Below, piece after piece: positions 1-12,542 of a stretch of DNA of 64,000 nt. How positions within the stretch are numbered: position 1 is the first letter of the stretch; every line of letters starts with the position of its first letter. Under the pieces are notes generated by a model. The model did no database searches and was not told the origin of the DNA. It worked only from the letters and a program-made list of their open reading frames with translations. Source of the DNA: Isochrysis galbana. Lineage: Eukaryota; Haptophyta; Isochrysidales; Isochrysidaceae. A program made the position numbers and the translations under genes. The stretch lies in assembly GCA_018136815.1 (NCBI GenBank), contig CM030931.1, forward strand, positions 1,405,398-1,469,397, given 5' to 3'.

Positions 1-429
1 GTCCGCTCGCACCAGAGGAGTTTTATTTTAGACCTTTTGGAGCAGTAGGCTAGCGGATTGGACACTTAGATGACAAAACCAAGCTTGGTGGTCACTGAAG
101 GTCTCAAAGAGGGCAGTCAAAGCAACATTTCATCTCCTGGGGACCATGGGTAGAAGAGCTCCCCATTGGGTGGTATCAGCCATTTCTCCCGTTTCTAGGA
201 CAAGCAGCAATTCCGACCAGGTGACCCGCAGACGCGTCACAAAACTTGGTGTTGCTGAGGGAATGGTGCCTAGGTACACTTGGAACATTTAATGAGGACA
301 TGCATGTGGTAACTCAATAGCCAAGGTTTGGGACAAAATAACATGGTATGCTCATGTTCTCACCTAGCAAAGTCCGTCCTAATTTCTAGGACTGGTCCTA
401 GAAAGCTGGGTACCTTTATCCGCAATGCC

Positions 430-692
430 CAATGCCCAAGGCGCAGAGCAGGGGCACTTCCCTCTCCCCCCTCGCGAATGCGCGGCTCACTCCATTCCCA
501 CCACATGGGCCATTGCAGCAAGGATTGCATTTTCTCTCAGCCCTAATTCTGCATCGTGTGAACGTGTCTTCTCATTGCTCCAATGTGTGTTTGGTGTTTG
601 GTCCCGATCGTGCTAAATCTTTGGCAGATCAGATTGAGGCCTCCATCATGTTGCGATTCAATAGCAACAAGCGTAACCGCACGTCAATGTGA
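430..692 (+). pseudogene. hAT-family transposase, C-terminal dimerisation remnant
   Basis: The translation contains NSASCERVFSLL, which matches the S-A-x-x-E-R-x-F-S hallmark of the hAT transposase C-terminal dimerisation region. It is followed by ADQIEASIMLRFNSNKR, the usual L-A-D-x-I-E-A-x-x-M-L-R-x-N ending of these proteins. The two pieces lie in different frames, joined just after CVFG, so a frameshift breaks the gene. No catalytic core is visible upstream in 1-430, so this is the tail of a decayed autonomous element. Its 3' terminus probably lies at about 985. Confidence 0.72.
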
Positions 693-865
693 TTGTGTTT
701 GTAGTCAAATAATATATTGCCTCATCACATCTCAAGATCAAGACATGTATTGTATTGCTAGTAGGTTAGGAATAAGGATAAGCAGGAGAGTTGTGAGCAA
801 AGAGCACAGAGCCAGAAGAGCTTTTTTTTACGCAACGGCGTGCATGCGCGTATGGCGTATGGCGA

Positions 866-985
866 TGCGGATATATGGATATCTCCGGATATTTCTTGGA
901 TATTTGGGCCGATTTTCTGGATATATGGGAGATATTTCCAATGGATATTTGGGTAAAAAATTGTGGATATTTTGGCCTACCCCTA
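866..985 (+). repeat. hAT subterminal GGATAT array and terminus
   Basis: At least seven GGATAT motifs, plus one GAGATAT, occur in about 110 bp, ending in TATTTTGGCCTACCCCTA. Almost the same terminal sequence (TATTATGGCCTACCCCTA) occurs at 45091-45108. Clustered short motifs next to a shared end are what hAT transposase-binding subterminal regions look like. The block lies about 200-300 bp downstream of the hAT C-terminal remnant. The assignment as the 3' end of that element is an inference. Confidence 0.5.
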
Positions 986-1314
986 GTGAAATCCGAGGTC
1001 CGAGGGGTGACCGATTGAGGCGTAAGCGACTCTGGGTCGGGATTCTCGGGGACTGAGGACGGGTCGGAAGAGACGCGCATGACCAGGGTGGTGCCGGTGT
1101 CGACCTCCGGAGCGCCGGTGGAGGCGTTGAGTTCCGTTAAGACGGATTTGGAATAGGTACCGCGGAGCCGCTGGCTCGGGCTCGGGCTTCGGCCAGGAGG
1201 CGAACGGGATCGCTGGCGGCAGTAACTTGGAGAGGAGCCTCGGCGCTAATGGCGGCGCACACGGCGTAGATCCCTTGGGACCGCGGGTCCCACGGTATAG
1301 GAGGTTCGGACGCC

Positions 1315-1651
1315 ATGGATCAGCAAAAAAAATGGGGGGTTCTCCGGCGAATTTTTTGAAAAATACCGCATTTCAGGCCTTAGAACTTAGAAGACGGCGA
1401 CGAGAAATACTGTCGGGCCCCCCTCCGGTATATTTTAGTGAGGCCCTTTATGCGAAGCACAAACATCGAATAGCGAGGAAATTTTTGACGCCGGCTCACT
1501 AAGTTCACAAGGCCTACTTCTATGCACACTGGACCATAAGTCATACTCTTTTTCCTCGACTTCAATGTGCACCAAAGTGTCACAAAACTCAAGACGCTCA
1601 CGTAAACCGCTCGTCACCGAGGGATAGAGCGGCTAACTTGGCACCACTACC
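1315..1651 (+). repeat. Dispersed repeat, copy 1 (inverted partner at 41391-41752)
   Basis: About 340 bp that reappears, inverted and diverged, at 41391-41752. Well-conserved islands include CTCCGG, the CCCCCCTCCGGTA segment, ACATCGAATAGCGAGGAAA, TCACAAAACTCAAGACGCTC and the end near CACC-CTACC. Spacing differs by small indels. No coding capacity is convincing, because both copies carry stops in the best-matching frame. It is probably part of a transposon family not represented in full here. Confidence 0.6.
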
Positions 1652-1759
1652 GGGAAAGCCAAGGCGCATGATGAGATTTCTCTCGGGGCCCGAGGAGAGG
1701 GAGAGAGGAGAGGAGAGAGAGAAGGGGGCGCCATGCGGACCGCCCACACGATCGCGCGA

Positions 1760-2130
1760 GCGCGCGCAGCGCGCGCGGTCCACAAGAGACGGGCCAAGAG
1801 AGGCAGATCAAGCCCAATGGGCCCACATGGGAGGTCTCCAACCATCCCATGTGGGCCCTCCACTCCCAAGCAGAGCCGGCTGCCCAATCGGGCCAGCCGA
1901 GGAGTGAGAAGGTGAGCGCGCTCACATCGCCACGAGCGCGCGCGAGGCCAGCAAGCGCGCGCGGTCCAAGAGGGGCTGGCCAAGGGAGGCAGATCAACCC
2001 CAATGGGCCCACATGGGAGGTCTCCATCTCCAACCATCCCATGTGGGCCCCCCACTCCAAAGCAGAGCCGGCAGCCCAGTCGAGCCGTCGAGCCAGCCGA
2101 GGAATGAGGAGATGAGGTCGCTCACCTCCA
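1760..2130. repeat. Two-copy 186-bp tandem repeat with a perfect hairpin in each unit
   Basis: Units repeat with a period of 186 bp (GGGCCCACATGGGA at 1819 and 2005). Each unit holds a perfect 14-bp inverted repeat: GGGCCCACATGGGA (1819-1832) with TCCCATGTGGGCCC (1845-1858), and 2005-2018 with 2037-2050. The loops are 12 and 18 nt. Flanking GCGCGC-rich stretches are also shared. The function is unknown; the stems are conserved between units while the loop length differs. Confidence 0.7.
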
Positions 2131-2231
2131 CCTCGCCGCGAGCACGCGAGAGGCCGGCGGTCAGGCGCGGGCAGGGCCACCAAGCCCAGCCCTACCCCCT
2201 CCGCCCGAGCAGCAGCTCCATATCACAAGGA

Positions 2232-2291
2232 GGGGCCGCAGCGCGGCCCCCTGTGGCTTGATGATGAGTAGCGCGGCGCGTCGCGCCGCGC
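2232..2291. repeat. Two adjacent GC-rich palindromes
   Basis: GGGGCCGC (2232-2239) pairs with GCGGCCCC (2243-2250), and GCGCGGCGCG (2271-2280) pairs with CGCGCCGCGC (2282-2291). They lie directly downstream of the 186-bp tandem repeat. The region 2300-3150 has no feature I can support apart from C-rich tracts at 2550-2560 and 2880-3100. Confidence 0.45.
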
Positions 2292-3151
2292 ATCCTGTTA
2301 CTTCATAACAAGTTAAAAGATACCAAAGGGGGCCACTGAACGCACAGGGCACACTAACAGTATCGCTCACAAATCAAACGCACACACGGGGGGATTGCGT
2401 AGGAGACTCACACAAGCGAACAAGGAGAGAAGGGGAGAGATCACGGCTCGACCCATGCGGCCCTCTCCACCTCCTCATCCCAATAAGTTCTAGGGTGCAC
2501 ACCACCCAAAACCATCCGTGATACTAACTTTTCTCCGGTACAACGCACAGCCCCCCCCCTCGCTACTCCATTGCAGTTCACTGTCGCTACACGAAGGCTG
2601 GCTTTTAATACTAATCGTCATAGGACTTGTACCTATTAGGTACTCTAGAGTCTAGAGAACTCCATTGCTCCCCGACCATGTTGTATCTCTAGATCCCTGG
2701 TAGAAATGTAGAGATACGTAGAAAAATAAAACATAGGAGCAGATGGGTGCGGGGGAGGAACAGAGAGAAAGTGGAGAGGCGGCTGCCCGGCGCGCCCGAT
2801 CGGCTGTTTCTCTAGTTTACACTCCGTATTTCTTTCTCTACTCTGTGCGTTCTCCTACCGCCGGGACCCCACTCGTCCCCCACCTTCCCTTGCTCGCAGC
2901 GCCCCAGCGCCCCTTCCCCCTTCCCCCTCCCCCCTCCCTCCCGCCCTCAGCCCCCAACCCCTCCTCTCTACAGCGTCTCCCCGCCCATCGCGGAGCCGTC
3001 GTTCCCTTCTGAACCAACAACGCCATGTGCGCTCAGCTGCCCTGCTTCCCCTCCCCCTCTCTCGCTTTCGACCCCTCCCTCCCCCTCCCCCGCCCCTGCC
3101 CCAAACCCCTGAGCGTTGCTCCTCACTGCCTGCGATAGGGAGCACCCGTAT

Positions 3152-4146
3152 ATGCTCGACGGACACGTCGATCTACGGATGGAATTGGAGCTGGCTGAGG
3201 CGATGTGCTCCTGCTCGACAACCGAATCCTCACCCCCGGCGAGCGGTGGGAACACACCTGGCGCAGCCAGCAGCAGCACCAGCAGCACAGCCAGCATGAG
3301 CAACCACCATGAGAGGCGCGAGCCCCAGTCGTCGGCGCTCGCTTTGGCCTGCGCTCCGATCCTAGTTAAGAGGCAGTGGGGGAGACGTGCGCTCCAAATG
3401 CGGCGCGATGGGCGCAGCGGAGGCTTGCGGGTGAGCCGGCGCTCCGGAAACAAAGATAGCGATAATGATGCTGTGGATGTCGCTGCAGATGTTGTCTCTG
3501 AAATGATGACTAACATCTTCCACAAGCTCTTGGGTCAGAGCGGAGCACATGCGATCGAAGCCCACCTGGATGCTGATTGTCTCTCCGTATCTCTGGTGCG
3601 GCGACCCCACTCACGCCCACCTTTTTGCGATTCGTGCTACACACTTCATTCAAGCTAGATTCATGCCACAAGCTTCGTTCAAGCTAATCTCACGTCATGT
3701 CAACGTCTTGCTGCTCTTAGGAGAGCTTGAGCGTGCGTGAGGATTCACGTCGCGGCGCGCTTCGTATATCTTCGGATAGCGGCGTACGAAAAGGGGCGCT
3801 GCTTCGATCTTCTGGCATCCCCACTTCCCGCGCTCGCGGAATACGCCTGGCGCACACTCGTGTTCCTTCTATCAATCCATGTGCAAGCTCTGTGCTGACC
3901 GACGCGACCTCTTTCGGTAGTATTGCAGTGGGGCAGCACATCAATCTGTATGGGCCTCCTAGGATCACGTTCCTGGGAATGCAAAACAATCCCGTCCCTG
4001 AACGATTGCCTCCATACAACGTAAATCTACGTAGCTCATGCGGTGCACGACTGGAAGCTGGTGATCTGCAGGAAAGCCTAGAGGCGTTGGATGAGTCTAC
4101 TGGTCCCACTGCCGCACTACCGCTTGTGAGCGATGACGAACTGTGA
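3152..4146 (+). CDS. Tentative two-exon gene, hypothetical protein
   Basis: Proposed exons are 3152-3595 and 3721-4146 (TGA stop), joined by a GT-AG intron of 125 nt whose acceptor follows a pyrimidine-rich stretch ending CTCTTAG. The product would be about 289 residues. The first part is Ser/Thr/Ala-rich with an acidic-helical stretch (VVSEMMTNIFHKLLGQ). The second is Arg/Ser-rich at first and ends in an acidic tail (LVSDDEL). No family is recognised. The start is the first ATG in frame after a C/T-rich leader. A competing minus-strand open frame (2968-3525) with a hydrophobic segment exists, so strand and reality are unproven. Confidence 0.35.
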
Positions 4147-5720
4147 GGAGCCGCTACGTTTCCCAAAGTCCCACCATCCTCTGCATAGCCATGTTCGTAT
4201 TTTTGGCTCACGGGATGTTGCCGGACTTGAGCTGGTTGCTCACGGTACCCAAGCCCATGATGGGAACCAATCAAGGAGTTGGGAGCCGGCGTTGTACACC
4301 CGGCCGAGTTCCTGCTGGACAAAGCTGCGCGACACGCGCTTGTGATCTTTAGCGTCTCTATCTCGGTTTTAAGCCATAAAACGACTGCGAGTGCGGGGTC
4401 GCTTTCTGGTTGGATTGAGTTACTTTGCCTTTTGCAGCCCAATAGTTGTGCGCCGTCACAAGATGACTGTGGCTGGACTAGCATCTGTTTCTATCCTCAT
4501 CATAGGTGATGGTTTCTTGATTCGTGCGCGCACGGCCGCGCCCAGCCGTCGGCACAGCCCCTCGAACTGCGTGTCGGCACCGCCTCGCGTTTGCAGACAG
4601 CTTTGAATGCCTATTGTATTTGCGATGATTCATCTGTGTGAGGGTCGAGCCGTGGTAATGTGAAAACAATGTATGGCGGACGATTTGGCAGGTCATGGGC
4701 CGATGACAAAAAGCCGCGCTGTTTCGCAAGAATGTATGGTGACAGATGCATCGCGTTGTTATTGCATTGTTGTATGCGGTGAATGTATTGCGTTCTCCCG
4801 CACGTTGTTGTTGTCGGTCGTGTTCGCCTCTTTGTAAGTCATCGTGCTAATTTATATCAGCACCCCTGTGGAGTGTGGCTGGACCTTCATGTTGCAGTTG
4901 GAGAGGAGATGGGCGTGAAATGGGAACTGTGAACTGTAAGGGCGGCGTGATAACGTGGTAGATAATACCTAGATCTCCGTAGGTGTTTACCCTGATTCTC
5001 CAGAGCCTTCAGAAGTTTTTTCATGACTCGTGACGCAGCTGCAGCTTGTGTGCTGCTTGTGTGTCGGTGTCTGAGTGCCAAAGTCGGGGTGCTCACCCTC
5101 TGGCGCAAAGCTGCTTATATACCAAAAAAGACGGTGAAAGCATGAAAGAAAAGAGCGAGCCTCAAGCTGCACCTTCTTTGCACTTTGCGCCCGTTCCGAG
5201 ATCACAAAATGTGGTTTATGATCTCTGGCTGTCCGGCTGAGGCTCGTTGCATCGCCGGGGGAGGGGGGGCTGTGATCTGACACCAGGTGTTGAAGCTGCC
5301 AGCCCCCCCCCCCCCGCCTCCGGCCCACAGCCCGCCCGCATCGTGCGCGCGCAGGAGACGGAGAAGGCTAGCACGAAGGGGACAATCACAATCAAGTCGC
5401 GTTCCGTCGAAAGAGGACCAGGCGGCCGTTTTGTTTTCACGTATCTTCTATTGGTTAGAACCTGCAGCTTCCAGCCACACTTTTGCACGATGGGGCACCG
5501 CAAACGAAAACACATGTCTAGCAAGCCTCAAACCTTGATCTTCTTTGTCTTCCTTTCCTTCTACACGGCAAAACGAAGGTAGCCAACTTCCTTATCTACT
5601 CGATTCCTTGATATGCCCAGCCAGCGTGTGACAGAGGCTCGATGGATATCGGATATCTACCTCAAGGGAGGGTCCTTGACCTCGGAGAAGGAAAAGAAGA
5701 CGAAGAAGATGAAGATTTAT
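4147..5720. other. Intergenic stretch, nothing supported
   Basis: Only short open frames without recognisable motifs are present. There is a C14 homopolymer around 5307-5320 and a pyrimidine-rich tract around 5550-5575. A segment at 4190-4290 could encode a hydrophobic peptide but has no supported splice connection to the preceding tentative gene. Confidence 0.4.
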
Positions 5721-6622
5721 CACTATCACTGTCGTCGGTGCACGTGCGGGTATAGTGTACGTGTCCCGGAACAGGAACTTAACCTTAACCGGTGTTCCGT
5801 GCCGTGACGGGCGTTTTATGAAAGGTTTGAAAGGCGCGTTCTGCAAGTGCGCGGCGCGATGTGTCCACCGTAGATATTAAAAGTCGACACTAGGGCGTAT
5901 GTGAATATTGTTTTGTATAAATGACTATGGACACTTGATGGCTCCATTTGAGTGATGTCCCATAATTGACGGAACGACACCTTCAATGACTGAATGAACG
6001 ATAAACTGGCAACTAGGCTCCGCGGAGTAGGAGTTAAAAACATTTGAAGATTCGGGGCTGTACACCTACTAGGGGCCCGGTATCTACGACCTCACTACTG
6101 CCACCGCCCTTACATCCCTTCACTCCCCTCCTCCCCTTCCCCCCTTCATTTCTTTTTCTTCGGTTTCCGGGGCCGGCCTAGGTACACTACCTTAGCTCCG
6201 GAGTCCGGAGTAGGGCGTAGCGCAAGTAATGCGTGTAGTGTGCATTGTGCACTGCTCCGCCGCAGATTCTCGGCGCCACCAGGCAGAAGGCGTTCTAGAA
6301 GTTCAAGGACGTGCCGAAGGCCGACGGCGATCGCGCAAGAAGTTCCACAACGGCCGACGGTGTGGACAAACAAGGACGGGCATCTTGCGCCAGCGCCAAC
6401 GCGCCAATGCTGCTCAATCAACAGCAACAACGAGCACTTCGCACTTCGCCGAGGGCATACCCGTACGCGCACTTGCCAGCCTTTCCAAGCCCGTACGTCT
6501 CGGTGTTCAACACTGGAAGGAAATGGATGGGGAAGTACCGCACTAGCACTCACCCTTCCTGGTTCCTGTTCCTGGACACGCACACTATACGCCTCGCACG
6601 TGCACCGACGACAGTGATAGTG
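5721..6622. mobile_element. CACTA-ended element with ~60-bp terminal inverted repeats (non-autonomous)
   Basis: The left end (5721-5782) and right end (6560-6622) are inverted repeats. The outermost 28 bp are identical and begin CACTATCACT, and the next ~34 bp match apart from a few substitutions and a small indel. CACTA termini and a ~0.9 kb length fit a non-autonomous En/Spm-like element, although no 3-bp target duplication is visible (TAT left, AGC right). The interior has no transposase. It carries a ~65-bp segment (5925-5990) that recurs inverted at 11618-11690. Confidence 0.5.
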
Positions 6623-7308
6623 AGCGGGCATGTGCACAAGAGGGCAGAGGACAGAGGTGATGCAACGCAACACTCGCCAACAATCATCGCATCCCTTGTG
6701 TAAGTGGTAAGTGGGTGCGCCGCAACCACAACAACGTGTGTGAGTGGTGAGTTTGCAGGTCTTGCTTTTACTAAAGAGCTCCTAACTGAGATAGCTTCTT
6801 ATTCATTTACGTCGACTAGCGCGTCTTGTTGCTGGCAGGGGTAGATGGCGACTAGCGAGTGGTGTAGGTAGTGGGTGCAGTAAGTGGTGAGCGTGAGCGT
6901 CGATAGAACACTACGACACGTGTGTGCGCGTCGAAGAGTAACTTCAAACAAGTCAACATGAGCTAGAGAAGGAAAGGACAGAGGGCATCGGTGCCCCCTG
7001 CTCCGATCTCCCAAGTGAAAAAGGGAGAGAGGAAGCATGCACAAGTGGCCTTAGCTGTTGTGTGCCAGCACCATTGGTCAATGCAGGCCCTCTATGCGTC
7101 GATACGTCTCTTGGCCATCTGGGGCTTCGAATCTCTAGATCGGTGTCAAGTGTTGTCTTCACCGGAAGCCATTGGTGGTCCAAGAGCCTCAGCATAATTT
7201 GGGGCGGTGATCATGATAGCAAACGCGTATGGAGTCGAGTGAGTGTTGCTCGTTAGAGTGACCATGTGAACACATTGAGTGTACACTAGGCGGATTTTCC
7301 ATGACCGC
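6623..7308. other. Intergenic stretch downstream of the kinesin gene
   Basis: No gene or repeat is supported. GT-rich segments such as GTGAGTGGTGAG are frequent. The last bases before 7309 will include the 3' untranslated region of the minus-strand kinesin. Confidence 0.4.
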
Positions 7309-10867
<3,559 letters not shown>

Positions 10868-10930
10868 ATCCTGCGCTGTTCCCACCGGCGGCACCAAATA
10901 GGCCTCGTCGCCCCCCTATTCTTGTCCCCG

Positions 10931-11130
10931 TGTGTCCTTGCGAGAGAGCGCGCAGTGAGGGGGGGCGTGGGGAGGGGAAATGGAGGGAGGGAGAGAGGGA
11001 GAGGGAGAGAGGGGGAGGGTGGGAGGAGAGGGAGAGCGGGCGGGAGGGGGGGGGGGGGGGGGGGGGGGGGGGAGGGAGAGAGGAAGAGAGAGAGAGGAAG
11101 AGAGAGAGAGGAAGAGAGGAGAGGAGGCGG
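10931..11130. repeat. Purine-rich tract with a G27 run upstream of the kinesin start
   Basis: Almost pure G/A on the plus strand, which is C/T on the coding strand of the kinesin. It includes an uninterrupted run of 27 G (11046-11072). It lies 60-260 bp upstream of the proposed start codon and so probably falls in the promoter or 5' leader. Similar pyrimidine-rich stretches precede the other genes here. A G27 run could form a quadruplex and is also a likely site of sequencing error. Confidence 0.6.
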
Positions 11131-11966
11131 CGTTCGGCGGCCCAGCCCTGCCGAGCGAATGAGCGGCCCCACCCTCCAGAAAAAAATGCTGATGATTTTT
11201 TGTAACTGAGGTGTACAATAGTACGGCTCAGTACCCATCATCCATGATAATAGTACTACCTCCGTTCCAAAACTCAGGATCCAGAGAAATGTCTCTTAGA
11301 GGGGGTTACAAAATGAGATTCGAATGATCGAGACATGTTGCGGGTACAGTGGGGCGTGTGCCATATGCGATGGAAGAGAAGACAGCATGACGAAAACAAA
11401 AGACGAAATGATGAGTTTTCATTTTCATTTCATAATAAACCTTTAAATAGTCTCACCGCACACGCGGCCGTGGACCCTCTACTTTCTACTCACGTAGAAA
11501 ACTTTCTACACCCCCACTCCCCCGGCCCTTCTCCCCCCGCCATAAGGCGACTCCCCCCGTGCACTACTAGGGGGATAGCAAGTAGCAGGTAGGGAGGGAG
11601 GGGTGAGGGGTGAAAGGTGTCGTTCCGTCAATTGTGGGACATCAGTTGAATTGAGCGATCAAATGTCCACAGTTGTATATAGAGCGGCATTTTAAAATTA
11701 AATGAAGACTAGCATAACATTTTTTTCTCTGCTTTCCCCCGCGGTGCATCTTCCCCCCGAGGGGGACGCCGTGTCAACGCTTTTCCCTGCGTCTCATCTA
11801 AGGCCGACAACTACATAAACAGGCAATTTAAGAGATATTTCTCTCGGAGCACCTGTGATGACTTGCAATCACATTCGCGCACGCCGTGCATAGGCACGGC
11901 GCGATGTGCATCGGCCCCCCCGCGGAGACGCCGTGCGTGCGCATGTCAACTTTTTCCCTCTGCACC
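11131..11966. other. Repeat-derived intergenic DNA, no gene
   Basis: No coding region is supported. A TGTTGCGGGT motif (11336-11345) matches, inverted, the ACCCGCAACA ends at 53241, 53511 and 56218. The segment 11618-11690 (ending with GGACATC and containing TTCCGTCAATTGTGGGACA) is an inverted, ~80% match to 5925-5990 inside the CACTA-ended element. CTCCGTTCC at 11260 resembles mariner/Stowaway ends but has no partner. Confidence 0.4.
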
Positions 11967-12126
11967 TGACAGACAGGCTAGAAGGAACGAAACGAGAACT
12001 CGAATTCTAGATCGCTAGGGACGAACCCTACCAACCTAGAAGTACCTGAGCTTCACCGTGTGGCCGCACGGCGAAGGACCTGGAAACAAGAGCCTGGAAA
12101 TCGCATCATCTAGGATGAATGCGACA
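11967..12126 (-). repeat. Element C 3' LTR
   Basis: 160 bp, near-identical to 35457-35622 except for a 6-bp AGCAAG duplication and isolated changes. It begins TG and ends CA. It lies at the downstream end of the minus-strand element. Confidence 0.75.
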
Positions 12127-12215
12127 CCCCCCGACTAAGATCGAGACGTCTCCCGATGTCGAGCGGTGAACCTGGAAACAGAGACCTGGAACCTGGAACC
12201 TGAGCTGACCAGAGG

Positions 12216-12342
12216 TCAGAATCGGAACAAGAAGCAACGAAACATAGCGAGCGAAACGTGGTTGAGTGGCAACTCCACCTCGAGAACGTGCGTATGGTTT
12301 GGAGCCCCCGGGTGCAACGCGAAAGCTTTGATGCGCCGGGCC
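12216..12342 (-). pseudogene. Element C pol fragment (region between protease and reverse transcriptase)
   Basis: It encodes LARRIKAFALHPGAPNHTH followed by VLEVELPLN. This is paralogous to LARRIAAFAIDPTNPNHTH and VMEVELPLN in pol of units A and B. Read across the insertion it continues the frame that ends with REEVRQF at 33773-33830, so these are two halves of one gene. It degenerates downstream of ELPLN. Confidence 0.75.
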
Positions 12343-12347
12343 AAGAA
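12343..12347. other. Target-site duplication AAGAA (left) of the A/B insertion
   Basis: AAGAA here and at 33768-33772 flank sequence that starts TGTCAG and ends CAACA. Fusing the flanks at one AAGAA copy gives an uninterrupted C pol frame (EEVRQF then LARRI), which independently confirms the insertion boundaries. Confidence 0.85.
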
Positions 12348-12542
12348 TGTCAGAGCAAGGCTCATCTCACTCTTGGTGATGGCCTGCGAGGGCGCGCCGG
12401 CAGCTAGCGCGGAGTGCGGTTCTTGCGGGGAGCTCATGGAGCTTTCCTCGGGGGTGACTACGGGCATGGTGATCGACGCACGACGCACGACGCACGGAGG
12501 GCGTGGAAGTGTGGAAGGAGGCTTGTGGGAGGTGGTGGCAGG
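12348..12542 (-). repeat. Truncated 3' LTR of unit A
   Basis: 195 bp that match the last 195 bp of the long LTR (22245-22439 and 32371-32565) and abut the target duplication. The sequence then passes at 12543 directly into the integrase coding region. The remainder of the LTR, any polypurine tract and the integrase core are therefore deleted. Confidence 0.8.

Noticed and set aside
3717-4484. 255-codon minus-strand open frame
   Set aside because: It overlaps the better-supported plus-strand exon with a good acceptor site, and it has no motif. It remains a weak alternative.
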